DNA of 64,000 bases from Streptococcus cristatus AS 1.3089 (GTDB lineage Bacteria > Bacillota > Bacilli > Lactobacillales > Streptococcaceae). This document shows, one piece after another, positions 58,401 through 64,000 of the stretch. The notes beneath the pieces were generated by a model. It saw nothing but the letters and a program-made list of their open reading frames with translations, was not told the DNA's origin and did no database searches. Made by a program: the position numbers and the translations under genes. Numbering within the stretch: position 1 is the first letter of the stretch; the number at the start of each line of letters is the position of its first letter. Where the stretch lies: the NCBI RefSeq assembly GCF_000385925.1, contig NC_021175.1:1590213-1654212 (forward strand). Direction: 5' to 3'.

Positions 58401-59257
58401 CTCACATCACGGTAGATCCCACTTCCTGAATACCAACGGCTACTTGGTTGCTTGTTGACAACGTGCACAGCGATGACATTTTCCCGACCATCTTTGTGGA
58501 GGTATTTAGTAATATCGTATGAAAATTGGTTGTAGCCATTTGGATAATGCCCGACCAGCTGGCCATTGACAAAGACCTGCGAATCCATGTAGACACCATC
58601 AAATGTGAGACGAACATTTTTATCAAGATCTTTTTCGTCTAATTTCAGAGGCTTACGATACCAAGCATCTCCACCATTGAGCTGGCCACCTTCGTTTTGT
58701 GCAGGTGATTCATGGTCAAAATCAAAGTGGATACTCCAGTCATGAGGCAGATCCAATTTTTTCCATGATGTGACATCCGTCTCAGCTTGGACAGCTTCCT
58801 TAGCATTAGCGTTTAATTTAAAGTGCCAATTCTGATTAAAATTCACTTTTCTATCTTCGATCATTTGGCTCACTTCTTCCTTCGTCGCAGATTTTATCTC
58901 AGGCTGAGCAGCTTTTTCTTGAGTAGCTTCTTGGCCATTCTCTTTTGCTCCATTTTGAGATGCTGCTGAAATGTCCTCCGCCACTTTAGAAAGCTGAGGA
59001 TTTTCTTCTTTTTTCTCCTCCTGAGAATGTTCAACAGTCTCAGCTGCCTGACTTGTCACTGGTTCAGCAGTTACTTCTTCCTCAATGGGCTTTTCTGCAG
59101 CAACCAGCACCGTTGTTTCCTCGGCATAAACTGGAGTCGCTCCCGCCACACTTGCTCCAAATAAGAGGAAGCAAGTACCAATAACTATCGAGCAAACACC
59201 AATAGAAAACTTTCTTATGCTATAAACTCTCTTTCGATTCCAATGATCCTTTCCCAT
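52469..59257 (-). CDS. bgaA: Cell-wall-anchored beta-galactosidase (BgaA type)
   Basis: A 2262-aa surface enzyme releasing terminal galactose from host glycans. YSIRK signal peptide (residues 12-45) and an acidic, repeat-free spacer to about 135 precede the GH2 sugar-binding, Ig-like and TIM-barrel domains. The acid/base Glu is E550 (SIGNEIGEAN) and nucleophile E631 (YGSETSS), 81 residues apart as in pneumococcal BgaA. Ig-like repeats and two related carbohydrate-binding segments (each with RWTNW and LAFASDS/QAFASAT) follow, consistent with CBM71 modules. The C-terminus has LPNTG (2228), a hydrophobic helix and KLKKKED for sortase anchoring. The start follows AAGGATGATC. A cre-like site lies upstream. 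Confidence 0.95.
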   Translation of the reverse strand: MGKDHWNRKRVYSIRKFSIGVCSIVIGTCFLLFGASVAGATPVYAEETTVLVAAEKPIEEEVTAEPVTSQAAETVEHSQEEKKEENPQLSKVAEDISAASQNGAKENGQEATQEKAAQPEIKSATKEEVSQMIEDRKVNFNQNWHFKLNANAKEAVQAETDVTSWKKLDLPHDWSIHFDFDHESPAQNEGGQLNGGDAWYRKPLKLDEKDLDKNVRLTFDGVYMDSQVFVNGQLVGHYPNGYNQFSYDITKYLHKDGRENVIAVHVVNKQPSSRWYSGSGIYRDVSLQVTDKVHVEKNSTTILTPELEKQQDGKVATHVTSKIVNTDDKDHEITAEYQIVRRGGEAVTDLIRTASQKIKAHESSTIQASLEVEKPELWTVFKDNPALYELVTRIYRDGQLVDAKKDLFGYRYYNWTPNEGFSLNGQKVKFHGVSLHHDHGALGAEENYKAEYRRLKQMKEMGVNSIRTTHNPASEQTLQIAAELGLMVQEEAFDTWYGGKKPYDYGRFFEKDATHPEAKKGEKWSDYDLRTMVERGKNNPAIVMWSIGNEIGEANGDAHSLATVKRLVKVIKSVDKTRYVTMGADKFRFGDGSGGHEKIADELDAVGFNYSEDNYKALRAKHPNWLIYGSETSSATRTRGSYFHPEQEWVGSNQSWRNYEQSDYGNDRVGWGKTATASWTFDRDNAGYAGQFIWTGTDYIGEPTPWHNQNNTPVKSSYFGIVDTAGIPKNDYYLYQSQWVSAKKKPMVHLLPHWNWEDQDLADNVADAENKIPVRAYSNAASVELYLNNQSLGVKKFNKKETSDGRSYQEGANPQELYLEWKVAYQPGTLEAVARDEQGKEIARDKIVTAGQPAGVRLVKEEHAIAADGKDLTYIYYEIVDRDGNVVPTANNLVRFQLHGQGQLVGVDNGEQASRERYKEQADGSWIRKAFNGKGVAIVKSTDQAGKFTLTAHSGLLKSDQVTVFTGKDEQKEKTVLGTEVPNVRTVLGQAPSLPATVPFVYSDGSRAERPVTWSQADVSHSGIVTVKGEADDRQVEARVEVLAVERELPVIKRVAPGTDLNSVDKSIPLALTDGSVEHYDVDRWEIAPEDQAKLSVAGSRIPMTGHLAGDTISATLLVEEGQAAGPVTPLVTVGGEAVSDLTSQKPVHYQSLAYGAQLPSVAATAENADVTVVQASASNGMRANIYVQPKDGGALQTYAVQFLEEAPKIDHLSLQVEQADGLKEDQTAQLTVLAHYQDGTQAVLQADKVAFSTKGEGEVAVRKGSLELHKPGNVTLKAEYDGAEGQVELAIQANTEKKVVQAVRPVHVVTDLHQEPKLPTTVTVEYEKGFPKVHKVTWQAVEKEKLNRYHTFEVVGKVEGIEQEARAKVSVEGIVAVEEVSVTTPLAEAPHLPESVRTYHSNGQVSSAKVAWDAISPSQYQKEGVFTVTGQVEGTQLPTKLHVRVSDKTENGANISDQWTGSELPLAFASDSNPSDPVSYVNDKVISYNDQPANRWTNWNRQDEASVGVLFGDSGIMTKRAVDNLNVAFHEDHGVGAPKSYVIEYYAGKTVPTAPKNPSFVESEEHVFNDATNWKPVTNLKAPDQLKAGEMNHFNFDKVDTYALRIRMVRADDKWGTSITEVQIFSKQVAAAKEAETRIQVAGQDLPNFNPSLTDYYLPANDGQVPAVTASVSNNGLATVVPSVHEGDPVRVVVKAENGDILGEYRLHFTNDKDLLARKPVAAVKQSRLLHLGQSLDLPNKVPVYFTGTSDYEVKDLTVEWEPVPAENLAKAGEFTVRGRLLGSDLPVELSVRVTDKQGESVSDNPYYDENSNQAFASATNDIDPGSHDRVDYINDGDHDDSRRWTNWSATPSENPEVSVGVIFKDQGRIVERTVVQAKLRFFADSGTDAPSKLVLERYVGPDFDAPVYYSNYQAYEPNHPFNNPDNWEAVPYNINQEIQAGTELTASFNAVQSKAMRWRMERKDDKNGVALTEMTFLAPSELAKESTNSKILVDGKELPDFSQERQNYQVTYTGQRPKITVAESDQVASTVVDSGDDHLPVLVRLVSENGKQVKEYRIQLTKEKPVTGKTAAAVQEELPNLEVLEQELNFQTVEKEDPTLKIGEKRVAQEGKNGQERVLTEVYPDGKREEKLREVLQAPTDRIVLVGTKKETPQPSHEPHHVTPQKPEETGKGETRIVEVEKDQSPTQPAAERPAQAPAKAEEEKTNAEETKSEARKASQTDSGRLPNTGNRSAQVAALAGMGLLGLVASLVAKLKKKED

Positions 59258-59296
59258 AGGATCATCCTTCTTTTTTTAGTAATCGCTTCTATTTTT

Positions 59297-59311
59297 AAGA
59301 AAGCGTTTTAC
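59297..59311 (-). promoter_or_regulatory. Possible cre site upstream of bgaA
   Basis: On the minus strand AGTAAAACGCTTTCT matches the catabolite-response consensus around its ACGC core with two mismatches. It lies about 45 bases before the bgaA start, fitting CcpA repression of a glycosidase gene. Confidence 0.4.
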
Positions 59312-59441
59312 TTTTTATAATCGTTTCCCTCCTATTTTATAAAACAAGATAGCTTATCTCAATAAGCCAAGAACCTTTTTTATACTTTTGAGCTTTTTTC
59401 CTAAAATTAGGAGAAAAACAAACTTTATCGAACATTCCTAT

Positions 59442-59476
59442 AAAAAGGATGAGTCATTATCACCCATCCTTTTTCT
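59442..59476 (-). terminator. Terminator after the nrdI-like gene
   Basis: AAAAAGGATG and CATCCTTTTT form a stem around GGTGATAATGACT on the minus strand, with the U-run in the right arm. Confidence 0.8.
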
Positions 59477-59503
59477 AGAGATTTATCATATAAATAATCG
59501 CTC

Positions 59504-59851
59504 TTAGAGTTTAGCCAAGTATTCCTGCACAAGTTTGATGTCCGCTTCCTTGCCACCTCGGTCAATATCGCAGATATGCGGCAGCCCATATTTTTCGATA
59601 ATCAAAGCTGTCGCCCCGCAGAAGGTCCGACCATGCTTAACCGAATCTCCATTATTGACAAAACCTTTAATCAGGCTTGAGTGTTTCTTGATGAAGCGTT
59701 TACTTGACCAGGGAATTTTCCCAGCACCTGCATTTCTAGTAATTAGAATGCAGGGTTCTTCCAACTTTTCCTTGATGCTTTGTGTCGGATAGCCCAGCGA
59801 TTCTGCAAATCGCTTCCCAACACCCGTTACTGAATCGTAAACTACAATCAT
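59504..59851 (-). CDS. NrdI-like flavodoxin
   Basis: A 115-aa flavodoxin-fold protein. The FMN phosphate loop is DSVTGVGKRF near the N-terminus; ITRNAGAGKIP and the C-terminal FCGATALIIEKYGLP are NrdI-like. NrdI reduces and activates the manganese cofactor of class Ib ribonucleotide reductase. No nrdE, nrdF or nrdH is nearby, and the protein is shorter than many NrdI, so it is an orphan copy whose partner is unknown. Confidence 0.8.
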   Translation of the reverse strand: MIVVYDSVTGVGKRFAESLGYPTQSIKEKLEEPCILITRNAGAGKIPWSSKRFIKKHSSLIKGFVNNGDSVKHGRTFCGATALIIEKYGLPHICDIDRGGKEADIKLVQEYLAKL

Positions 59852-59860
59852 TTCCTTTAC

Positions 59861-60211
59861 CTACTTTCTCAAAAGAAGCGCTGCCAAAAAAGCACCAAAA
59901 CCTATAACAGCCACATCCGCTATCAGTTGTAAGAGAATTTCCAAATCAGGCATACTGTGAATATAGAGCAAGATACTGATCACCGTCAAGGCCAAAACCA
60001 CCAACTTGATAGCTACCGCCACGCCTGGCATCGCAAGCAATCCAAGCAAGATACAAATAAGACCACCAATCAAAAAAGACTGGAAGCCCAAACTTAGACC
60101 AAAGCCAAATTCCACCCCACCATAAGCAAAGGTCAAAAGACCAATCACAACTAGGCAAAGCCCCAAAATAGTCCTTCCACTCAACAGCATTCCACCTTGT
60201 TTCATCATCAT
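59861..60211 (-). CDS. Small four-helix membrane protein under TetR control
   Basis: About 116 aa from the first of three ATG/AAG-adjacent codons at 60211 (MMMKQGGMLLSGR), with GTGAGGAA upstream. The protein is almost entirely four hydrophobic helices with Gly-rich turns. No family recognised. Two operator-like palindromes (60227 and 60329) lie directly upstream, between it and the tetR gene, so it is the probable target of that regulator. Confidence 0.75.
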   Translation of the reverse strand: MMMKQGGMLLSGRTILGLCLVVIGLLTFAYGGVEFGFGLSLGFQSFLIGGLICILLGLLAMPGVAVAIKLVVLALTVISILLYIHSMPDLEILLQLIADVAVIGFGAFLAALLLRK

Positions 60212-60226
60212 TTCCTCACTTTCTTG

Positions 60227-60258
60227 TTTGAATGAATAGATTTTGATATTCATTCAAA
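60227..60258. promoter_or_regulatory. TetR-type operator 1
   Basis: Perfect palindrome with 12-bp arms TTTGAATGAATA / TATTCATTCAAA and an 8-base centre. The core TGAATGAAT-N10-ATTCATTCA recurs at 60329 and 60965. It lies just upstream of the membrane-protein start. Confidence 0.8.
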
Positions 60259-60328
60259 TCTTTCAAAAAATATTTTTCCAATTCACTTCCACATGAGATT
60301 CTATATCACACAAATCCATCTCCTTTAT

Positions 60329-60356
60329 TGAATGAATATTTTTATAAATTCATTCA
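60329..60356. promoter_or_regulatory. TetR-type operator 2
   Basis: TGAATGAAT, 10 bases, ATTCATTCA: same arms and spacing as operator 1. It lies between the tetR stop and the membrane-protein gene. Confidence 0.8.
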
Positions 60357-60382
60357 CATTATCTTCTAAGAAAAGGAAATTC

Positions 60383-60949
60383 TTATTTAGCAAAAATTCC
60401 CTTTAAAAAATATTTCACCAAGGTTTCGATACTCTCAAAATAGCCTGGAAAATCCTGCTCTGTCACATGCATGTCAATGTAGTAGATCAAATCGTAAGCC
60501 TTCATGATTTGGGCGACTTCCTCTTGAGAAAAGCCCTTCTCTTGCAAGCGCTGGCTGAAAGTCTGAATCAAAAACTGATGAAAGGCATTGGCCGCGCGAC
60601 CAGCATCTTGATTATAGTAGTCGTGCAAGATCTGAGAAATGCCCGGCTTGCTCCACTCAGCCAAAATTTTATTAGGCGAAATCAACTCAAAGGTGACTGC
60701 AAAGAGCTGTTCAACGACTGCCTCAGGTTCACCTTGCCAATCCACGCGCTGCATGGTTTCCTCACGTATGCGGTTATTCTCAGCTACATAAACCTCTAAA
60801 AAAATAGCTTCTTTGGAGTCATAATACTTATAAAAGGAGCCAACAGCCATGCCGGCACGCTTGGTAATATCCGAAATATTCGTCTTTTTATAGCCTTTCT
60901 CAGCAAACACCTGCCTAGCCTCAGCCAATAATTCAGCTTTTTTGTCCAT
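60383..60949 (-). CDS. TetR-family transcriptional regulator
   Basis: A 188-aa regulator. The N-terminal HTH (about residues 8-50) reads ARQVFAEKGYKKTNISDITKRAGMAVGSFYKYYDSKEAI. The C-terminal ligand-binding domain is helical with unknown ligand. Operator 3 lies 16 bases upstream of its start, so autoregulation is likely. Two more operators lie downstream before the small membrane-protein gene. Confidence 0.92.
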   Translation of the reverse strand: MDKKAELLAEARQVFAEKGYKKTNISDITKRAGMAVGSFYKYYDSKEAIFLEVYVAENNRIREETMQRVDWQGEPEAVVEQLFAVTFELISPNKILAEWSKPGISQILHDYYNQDAGRAANAFHQFLIQTFSQRLQEKGFSQEEVAQIMKAYDLIYYIDMHVTEQDFPGYFESIETLVKYFLKGIFAK

Positions 60950-60964
60950 GACTCTCTCCTACCC

Positions 60965-60992
60965 TGAATGAATTTTAATTTCTGTTCATTCA
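60965..60992. promoter_or_regulatory. TetR-type operator 3
   Basis: TGAATGAAT, 10 bases, GTTCATTCA: the same 28-bp geometry with one mismatch, directly upstream of the tetR start. Confidence 0.75.
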
Positions 60993-61081
60993 TATTATAA
61001 CACTTTAAAAATCTTTGTCAAGAAGGGTCGAAATAGTATTTTGAACGGAAGACGGCAATTTGAGATAATAGCGCCTTTGTT

Positions 61082-61122
61082 AATAAAAAAACAAGCAAGT
61101 TCTCGTTAAACTTGCTTGCGTC
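61082..61122 (-). terminator. Terminator after the LytTR-DUF3021 operon
   Basis: On the minus strand CAAGCAAGT ttaacgaga ACTTGCTTG is followed by TTTTTTT. Confidence 0.85.
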
Positions 61123-61131
61123 TTGGATACA

Positions 61132-61533
61132 TTAGTGTTTTCTACGATTTTTCAAGGCCTCGTTGATTTTCTTGGTTTTGATCATCGAATCAACGGAGAT
61201 AAGGAACCAAACCAAGAGGTAAATCAAAATAAAGTTTAGCCAGAAGAACCAACCGAAAAGCATACTTCCCCAGTCATTGCAGATCATGGCCAAACAAACG
61301 ATAGTTGCAGTCACTACAAAGTGGCAGAAAAGTAGGAAAGGAAATGGAAAGCGATCTGTCGCATCAAAAATATAGCTTGCTACTCCGATTAAGGCGCTGA
61401 CAAGGAGGACACTGAGAATAGAGCTAGGAGTCAACGAAAATGTTTTTCCTGAGAACAGGCCTACCAGCAGAAAGACCAAACTACCCGTTCTCAGACCATC
61501 CTGCATACCGATCAGAATTTTTTTAAAGGTCAT
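61132..61533 (-). CDS. DUF3021 membrane protein
   Basis: About 133 aa from MTFKKILIGMQDG (ATG 61533, TTAGGAGGA upstream). Four hydrophobic helices and a basic C-terminus. DUF3021 proteins are the usual partners of stand-alone LytTR regulators and probably inhibit or sense for them. It is the last gene of the ABC-LytTR-DUF3021 series; an upstream ATG would overlap the LytTR gene. Confidence 0.88.
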   Translation of the reverse strand: MTFKKILIGMQDGLRTGSLVFLLVGLFSGKTFSLTPSSILSVLLVSALIGVASYIFDATDRFPFPFLLFCHFVVTATIVCLAMICNDWGSMLFGWFFWLNFILIYLLVWFLISVDSMIKTKKINEALKNRRKH

Positions 61534-61543
61534 GATTTTCCTC

Positions 61544-61999
61544 CTAAATTCCCAAATAGTCCATAAGTAGCTTGACATAGCGGCGACTGACATCTGTTTT
61601 GAGCTGATTGGTCAGCTTGGCAGTCATATTACCCGAGAAGCTATCCGACAAGGATTCCAGATGATCAATGTTAATGACTGCATGCCGCGACACCTGAATG
61701 AAATTGCGACTATTGAGACGATTTTGAAAACGAGTCAGCGTTTCTATCGTTGTATAAACGCCCTCGGTACTGTAAATCATCAGGGTTGTCTGATTAATAT
61801 CGGCCAGGATAATGTCCTCCGTCTTGAGCATGACCAGCTTATCATCTGACTTAATAGGCAGGACACCACTTGGACCAGCCTTGAAGTTTTCCAGATAGTC
61901 TAGGACGACCTTGGCCTCACCAGCCAGTTGATCCGCTCTCACGACCACCAGCGGGTCTTGGGAGGAAATCTGAGCATCTTCTTCAAATCTTGTCTGCAA
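61544..61999 (-). CDS. LytTR-family DNA-binding regulator
   Basis: A 151-aa protein with TTG start (GGAGG seven bases upstream). The C-terminal LytTR domain (about 50-150) contains VYTTIETLTRFQNRL, FIQVSRHAVINIDHLESL and RRYVKLLMDYLG. There is no receiver domain. Such regulators act with the next gene (DUF3021). They likely control the upstream ABC-2 exporter genes or themselves. Confidence 0.92.
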   Translation of the reverse strand: MQTRFEEDAQISSQDPLVVVRADQLAGEAKVVLDYLENFKAGPSGVLPIKSDDKLVMLKTEDIILADINQTTLMIYSTEGVYTTIETLTRFQNRLNSRNFIQVSRHAVINIDHLESLSDSFSGNMTAKLTNQLKTDVSRRYVKLLMDYLGI

Positions 62000-62019
62000 A
62001 CCTAAGCCTCCTACTTTCT

Positions 62020-62883
62020 TTACTTGAAGCTCATCCGTCTATTCAGCAGCCAATTTTGACCTAGCCAGAGGAGGGCTACTGCCGTGAGCACTACTCCAAC
62101 TATATAGTATGTTTCTTGGCTTGTCAAGAGCTTTTGCCATTCGATACGGATACCTAGGAGCTTCTCAAATTCTTGCTGGAGCTGACTCTGGTCCGCAAAA
62201 ACTTCAGTCAGAGACTCCTTCATCAGGACTTGTCTGAAAAGGGAAGCCATGTAGGTTGAAGGAGTCAGCTTCATGAGATTTTGGGCAAGGCTGGGCAGAG
62301 TCCCAATCGGAATATAGGTTCCCACTAGAAAACCAGAGGCCGCACCGATGACCGTTGCATATTGACCCAAGGAATTCACCGATTTGAAATAAGGAACAAC
62401 TAGCGCATTGAGGAGACTAGCCAGCAAGCTATTGAGTAACATAAGGCAGGCCAGCTGGGGAAGAAGCCCCCAGTCAAAGGAAATCTTGTCCGCTAGAATA
62501 AAGTAGGTTAGCATGACAGCAAACATGAAGACTTGCATGACAAAGCCAATCACAAAGGCACTGATTAAGTAGCTAAATCGCAAGCCCCATTGCCCTAAAT
62601 CTGTGATAAAGAGGTCGGCAGTCACCTTTCTTTCTCGGTCTTCCGTCTGTTGTGAAAAAGCTGATAGGGTAGTTGTCAAGGCGGTGACCGCCAGCGTTCC
62701 GCTAATCAACCAGAAATCAAGCAAGTCCGTCGCATGGCTACTGTCTGACCAAGAGCCTTTCATGTTGTTCTTTAGAAAAACCAGATATAACACAAAGGGA
62801 ATAATGGCTCCAAAGAGAGAGAGGATCACCCCACTATGATTGCGGAAATAGAGTAAAAAATTTCGTTTGATCAACATTAACAT
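62020..62883 (-). CDS. ABC-2 type exporter permease
   Basis: A 287-aa membrane protein with six helices, DrrB-like. The ABC-2 signature region is around GFLVGTYIPIGTLPSLAQNLMK. It starts directly after the ATPase gene, so it is co-translated. Substrate unknown; an antimicrobial or membrane-stress role is suggested by its coupling to a LytTR regulator. Confidence 0.9.
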   Translation of the reverse strand: MLMLIKRNFLLYFRNHSGVILSLFGAIIPFVLYLVFLKNNMKGSWSDSSHATDLLDFWLISGTLAVTALTTTLSAFSQQTEDRERKVTADLFITDLGQWGLRFSYLISAFVIGFVMQVFMFAVMLTYFILADKISFDWGLLPQLACLMLLNSLLASLLNALVVPYFKSVNSLGQYATVIGAASGFLVGTYIPIGTLPSLAQNLMKLTPSTYMASLFRQVLMKESLTEVFADQSQLQQEFEKLLGIRIEWQKLLTSQETYYIVGVVLTAVALLWLGQNWLLNRRMSFK

Positions 62884-63750
62884 TTAACGTACCTCTCTTC
62901 CTGTCAGGGCCATAAAGGCATCATCCATCGTCCCTGCTTGAAATTCAAATTGTTCAATATAAGAGCCAAGCTGGCTCAGTAAAGTCAAGGCTTCTTGGGT
63001 CGTTTCAGGATAAAAGAAAAATTCATTCTCCTTGCCTTGCTCAAATTCACAGCTAGTCGGCAAAGCAGCCTTCAAGCTCTCTGAATGCTGGGTCAAAATC
63101 CGCAAAACATTGCGGGCATAGCGCTCCTTGATCTGGTCGGCAGAGCCTTGCGCAATGACTTGACCATGGTCTACGATATAAATCTTATCCGCATCGTCTG
63201 CTTCATTGAGATAGTGGGTGGTCAGGACTACGGTCATCTTTTCCTTCTGCTGCAGTTCTTTGAGCAGCTTCCAAATGCTTTCTCTAGTCTGGATATCCAG
63301 GCCTGTCGTCGGCTCATCTAGAAAAAGCAGGTCGGGACTATTGAGCAGCGCACGTGCAATGTCTACCCGTCGCTTTTGTCCGCCAGAAAGTGTCCCGTAG
63401 CGCTGTTTGGCAAAGCTAGTCAGCCCCAGTTGCTCGATTAATTTCTCAATCTTACCAGTCGCCACCTGCTTGTACTGCTTGGCACGGATTTGCAGATTTT
63501 CAACTACTGTCAAATTGGCATCTAGCACACTATTTTGAAAGACCACCCCCAGCTTGGCTTGTTCTGCATAAGTGATTTGTCCTGATGTTGGCTGCAAAAG
63601 TCCAATCAACATCTGAATCGTTGTCGACTTGCCCGCTCCATTAGGACCCAGAATTGCTGTAAAACTACCTGCCTCAATTTCTAAATTCAGGCCGTTAACC
63701 GCTACCTTATCGCCATAAACTTTGGTTAGATTTTTCGTTTCTACTAACAT
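62884..63750 (-). CDS. ABC exporter ATPase (DrrA type)
   Basis: A 288-aa ATPase: Walker A GPNGAGKST, Q-loop VVFQNSVLD, signature LSGGQKRRVDIARA, Walker B LLFLDEPTTGLD and H-loop LTTHY. A C-terminal ~80-residue extension is typical of drug/antibiotic exporters. First gene of ATPase-permease-LytTR-DUF3021; AGGAGG precedes the ATG. Confidence 0.95.
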   Translation of the reverse strand: MLVETKNLTKVYGDKVAVNGLNLEIEAGSFTAILGPNGAGKSTTIQMLIGLLQPTSGQITYAEQAKLGVVFQNSVLDANLTVVENLQIRAKQYKQVATGKIEKLIEQLGLTSFAKQRYGTLSGGQKRRVDIARALLNSPDLLFLDEPTTGLDIQTRESIWKLLKELQQKEKMTVVLTTHYLNEADDADKIYIVDHGQVIAQGSADQIKERYARNVLRILTQHSESLKAALPTSCEFEQGKENEFFFYPETTQEALTLLSQLGSYIEQFEFQAGTMDDAFMALTGREVR

Positions 63751-63864
63751 GATTTTCCTCCTGTCTTAACTTCTGAGACTATGATAGCAAGTCTTTTTTG
63801 AAAAATCTCGGCTTCTTGGACAAGCGGTAAAATGAGGGAGATGAGAGGTGAAAATCCAGCCATC

Positions 63865-63894
63865 AAAAAATCCCCGACCAAGGGTCAGGGAAGC
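63865..63894 (-). terminator. Terminator after the permease at the window end
   Basis: On the minus strand TCCCTGACCC ttgg TCGGGGA is followed by TTTTTT, between the end of the partial permease and the next ABC operon. Confidence 0.75.
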
Positions 63895-63897
63895 TTA

Positions 63898-64000
63898 TTA
63901 GCGGGCGACAATCTTGCGGTAACTGCGGGAAGTTAGTAAGAATACTAAAATATAGGTCAGGAGGAAGACGCCGCAAGTTGCAAGTGTTGTCTGGATTAAA
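63898..64000 (-). CDS. 3' end of a second Bce/FtsX-type permease, partial
   Basis: The last 33 codons read on the minus strand end ...FLLTSRSYRKIVAR and a TAA at 63898..63900. The sequence parallels the C-terminus of the permease at 48643 (FMITSRSYRKIVSM) with a preceding hydrophobic helix. It is thus a paralogue continuing beyond the window. Confidence 0.8.
   Translation of the reverse strand, partial: LIQTTLATCGVFLLTYILVFLLTSRSYRKIVAR

Overview
The window looks like a low-GC Gram-positive chromosome of an oral Streptococcus, probably of the sanguinis/cristatus/gordonii/mitis type. Support comes from the streptococcal nus operon, the gmk-rpoZ-priA-fmt-rsmB-phpP-stkP cluster, a YSIRK/LPXTG surface beta-galactosidase of the BgaA type and a class II fba gene. 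I cannot fix the species from sequence alone.

1..~20240: most of a Tn916-family conjugative transposon; the left end lies outside the window. In order it carries orf22, orf21 (coupling protein), oriT, orf20 (relaxase), an inserted erm(B) segment with a frameshifted ISL3-family transposase, orf19, ardA (orf18), orf17-orf13 (conjugation machinery), tet(M) with its attenuator leader, orf6, orf9, orf7, orf8, xis and int. The erm(B) insertion between orf20 and orf19 matches the layout of Tn6002-type elements. Predicted phenotype: tetracycline and MLS-B resistance.

~20240..25550: a degraded island beside fba. It holds a class I methyltransferase, the C-terminal remnant of a tyrosine integrase, and a compact three-gene minus-strand operon: a PUA/EVE-like protein, an ABC/SMC-type AAA ATPase (frameshifted near its end) and a PtuB-like HNH nuclease. 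That operon lies between two ~79-bp copies of the fba 3' end (21843..21921 and 25473..25550). This resembles att-site accretion at the aldolase gene, as known for the ICESt1/ICESt3 family. It is the best candidate for a little-described defence system.

25531..43454: core genome, all minus strand. It contains fba, tRNA-Leu(AAG), the rimP-nusA-ylxR-ylxQ-infB-rbfA operon, and the gmk-to-stkP cluster that links nucleotide metabolism, restart of replication, formyl-Met-tRNA synthesis, rRNA methylation and PASTA-kinase signalling. It ends with yceD and an amino acid permease.

43455..52450: accessory and metabolic genes (three GNAT proteins, an SDR, a DUF2829 protein, a second permease) followed by a Bce-type ABC transporter with no adjacent two-component system. 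A promoter with the same tandem 20-bp repeat architecture drives both the ABC operon and a 43-codon orphan ORF. Four copies of a ~175-bp, three-hairpin repeat lie in intergenic positions.

52469..64000: a 2262-aa surface beta-galactosidase, a stand-alone NrdI-like flavoprotein, a TetR regulator with three identical-geometry operators around itself and a small membrane protein, an ABC-2 exporter coupled to LytTR and DUF3021 genes, and the 3' end of a second Bce-like permease.
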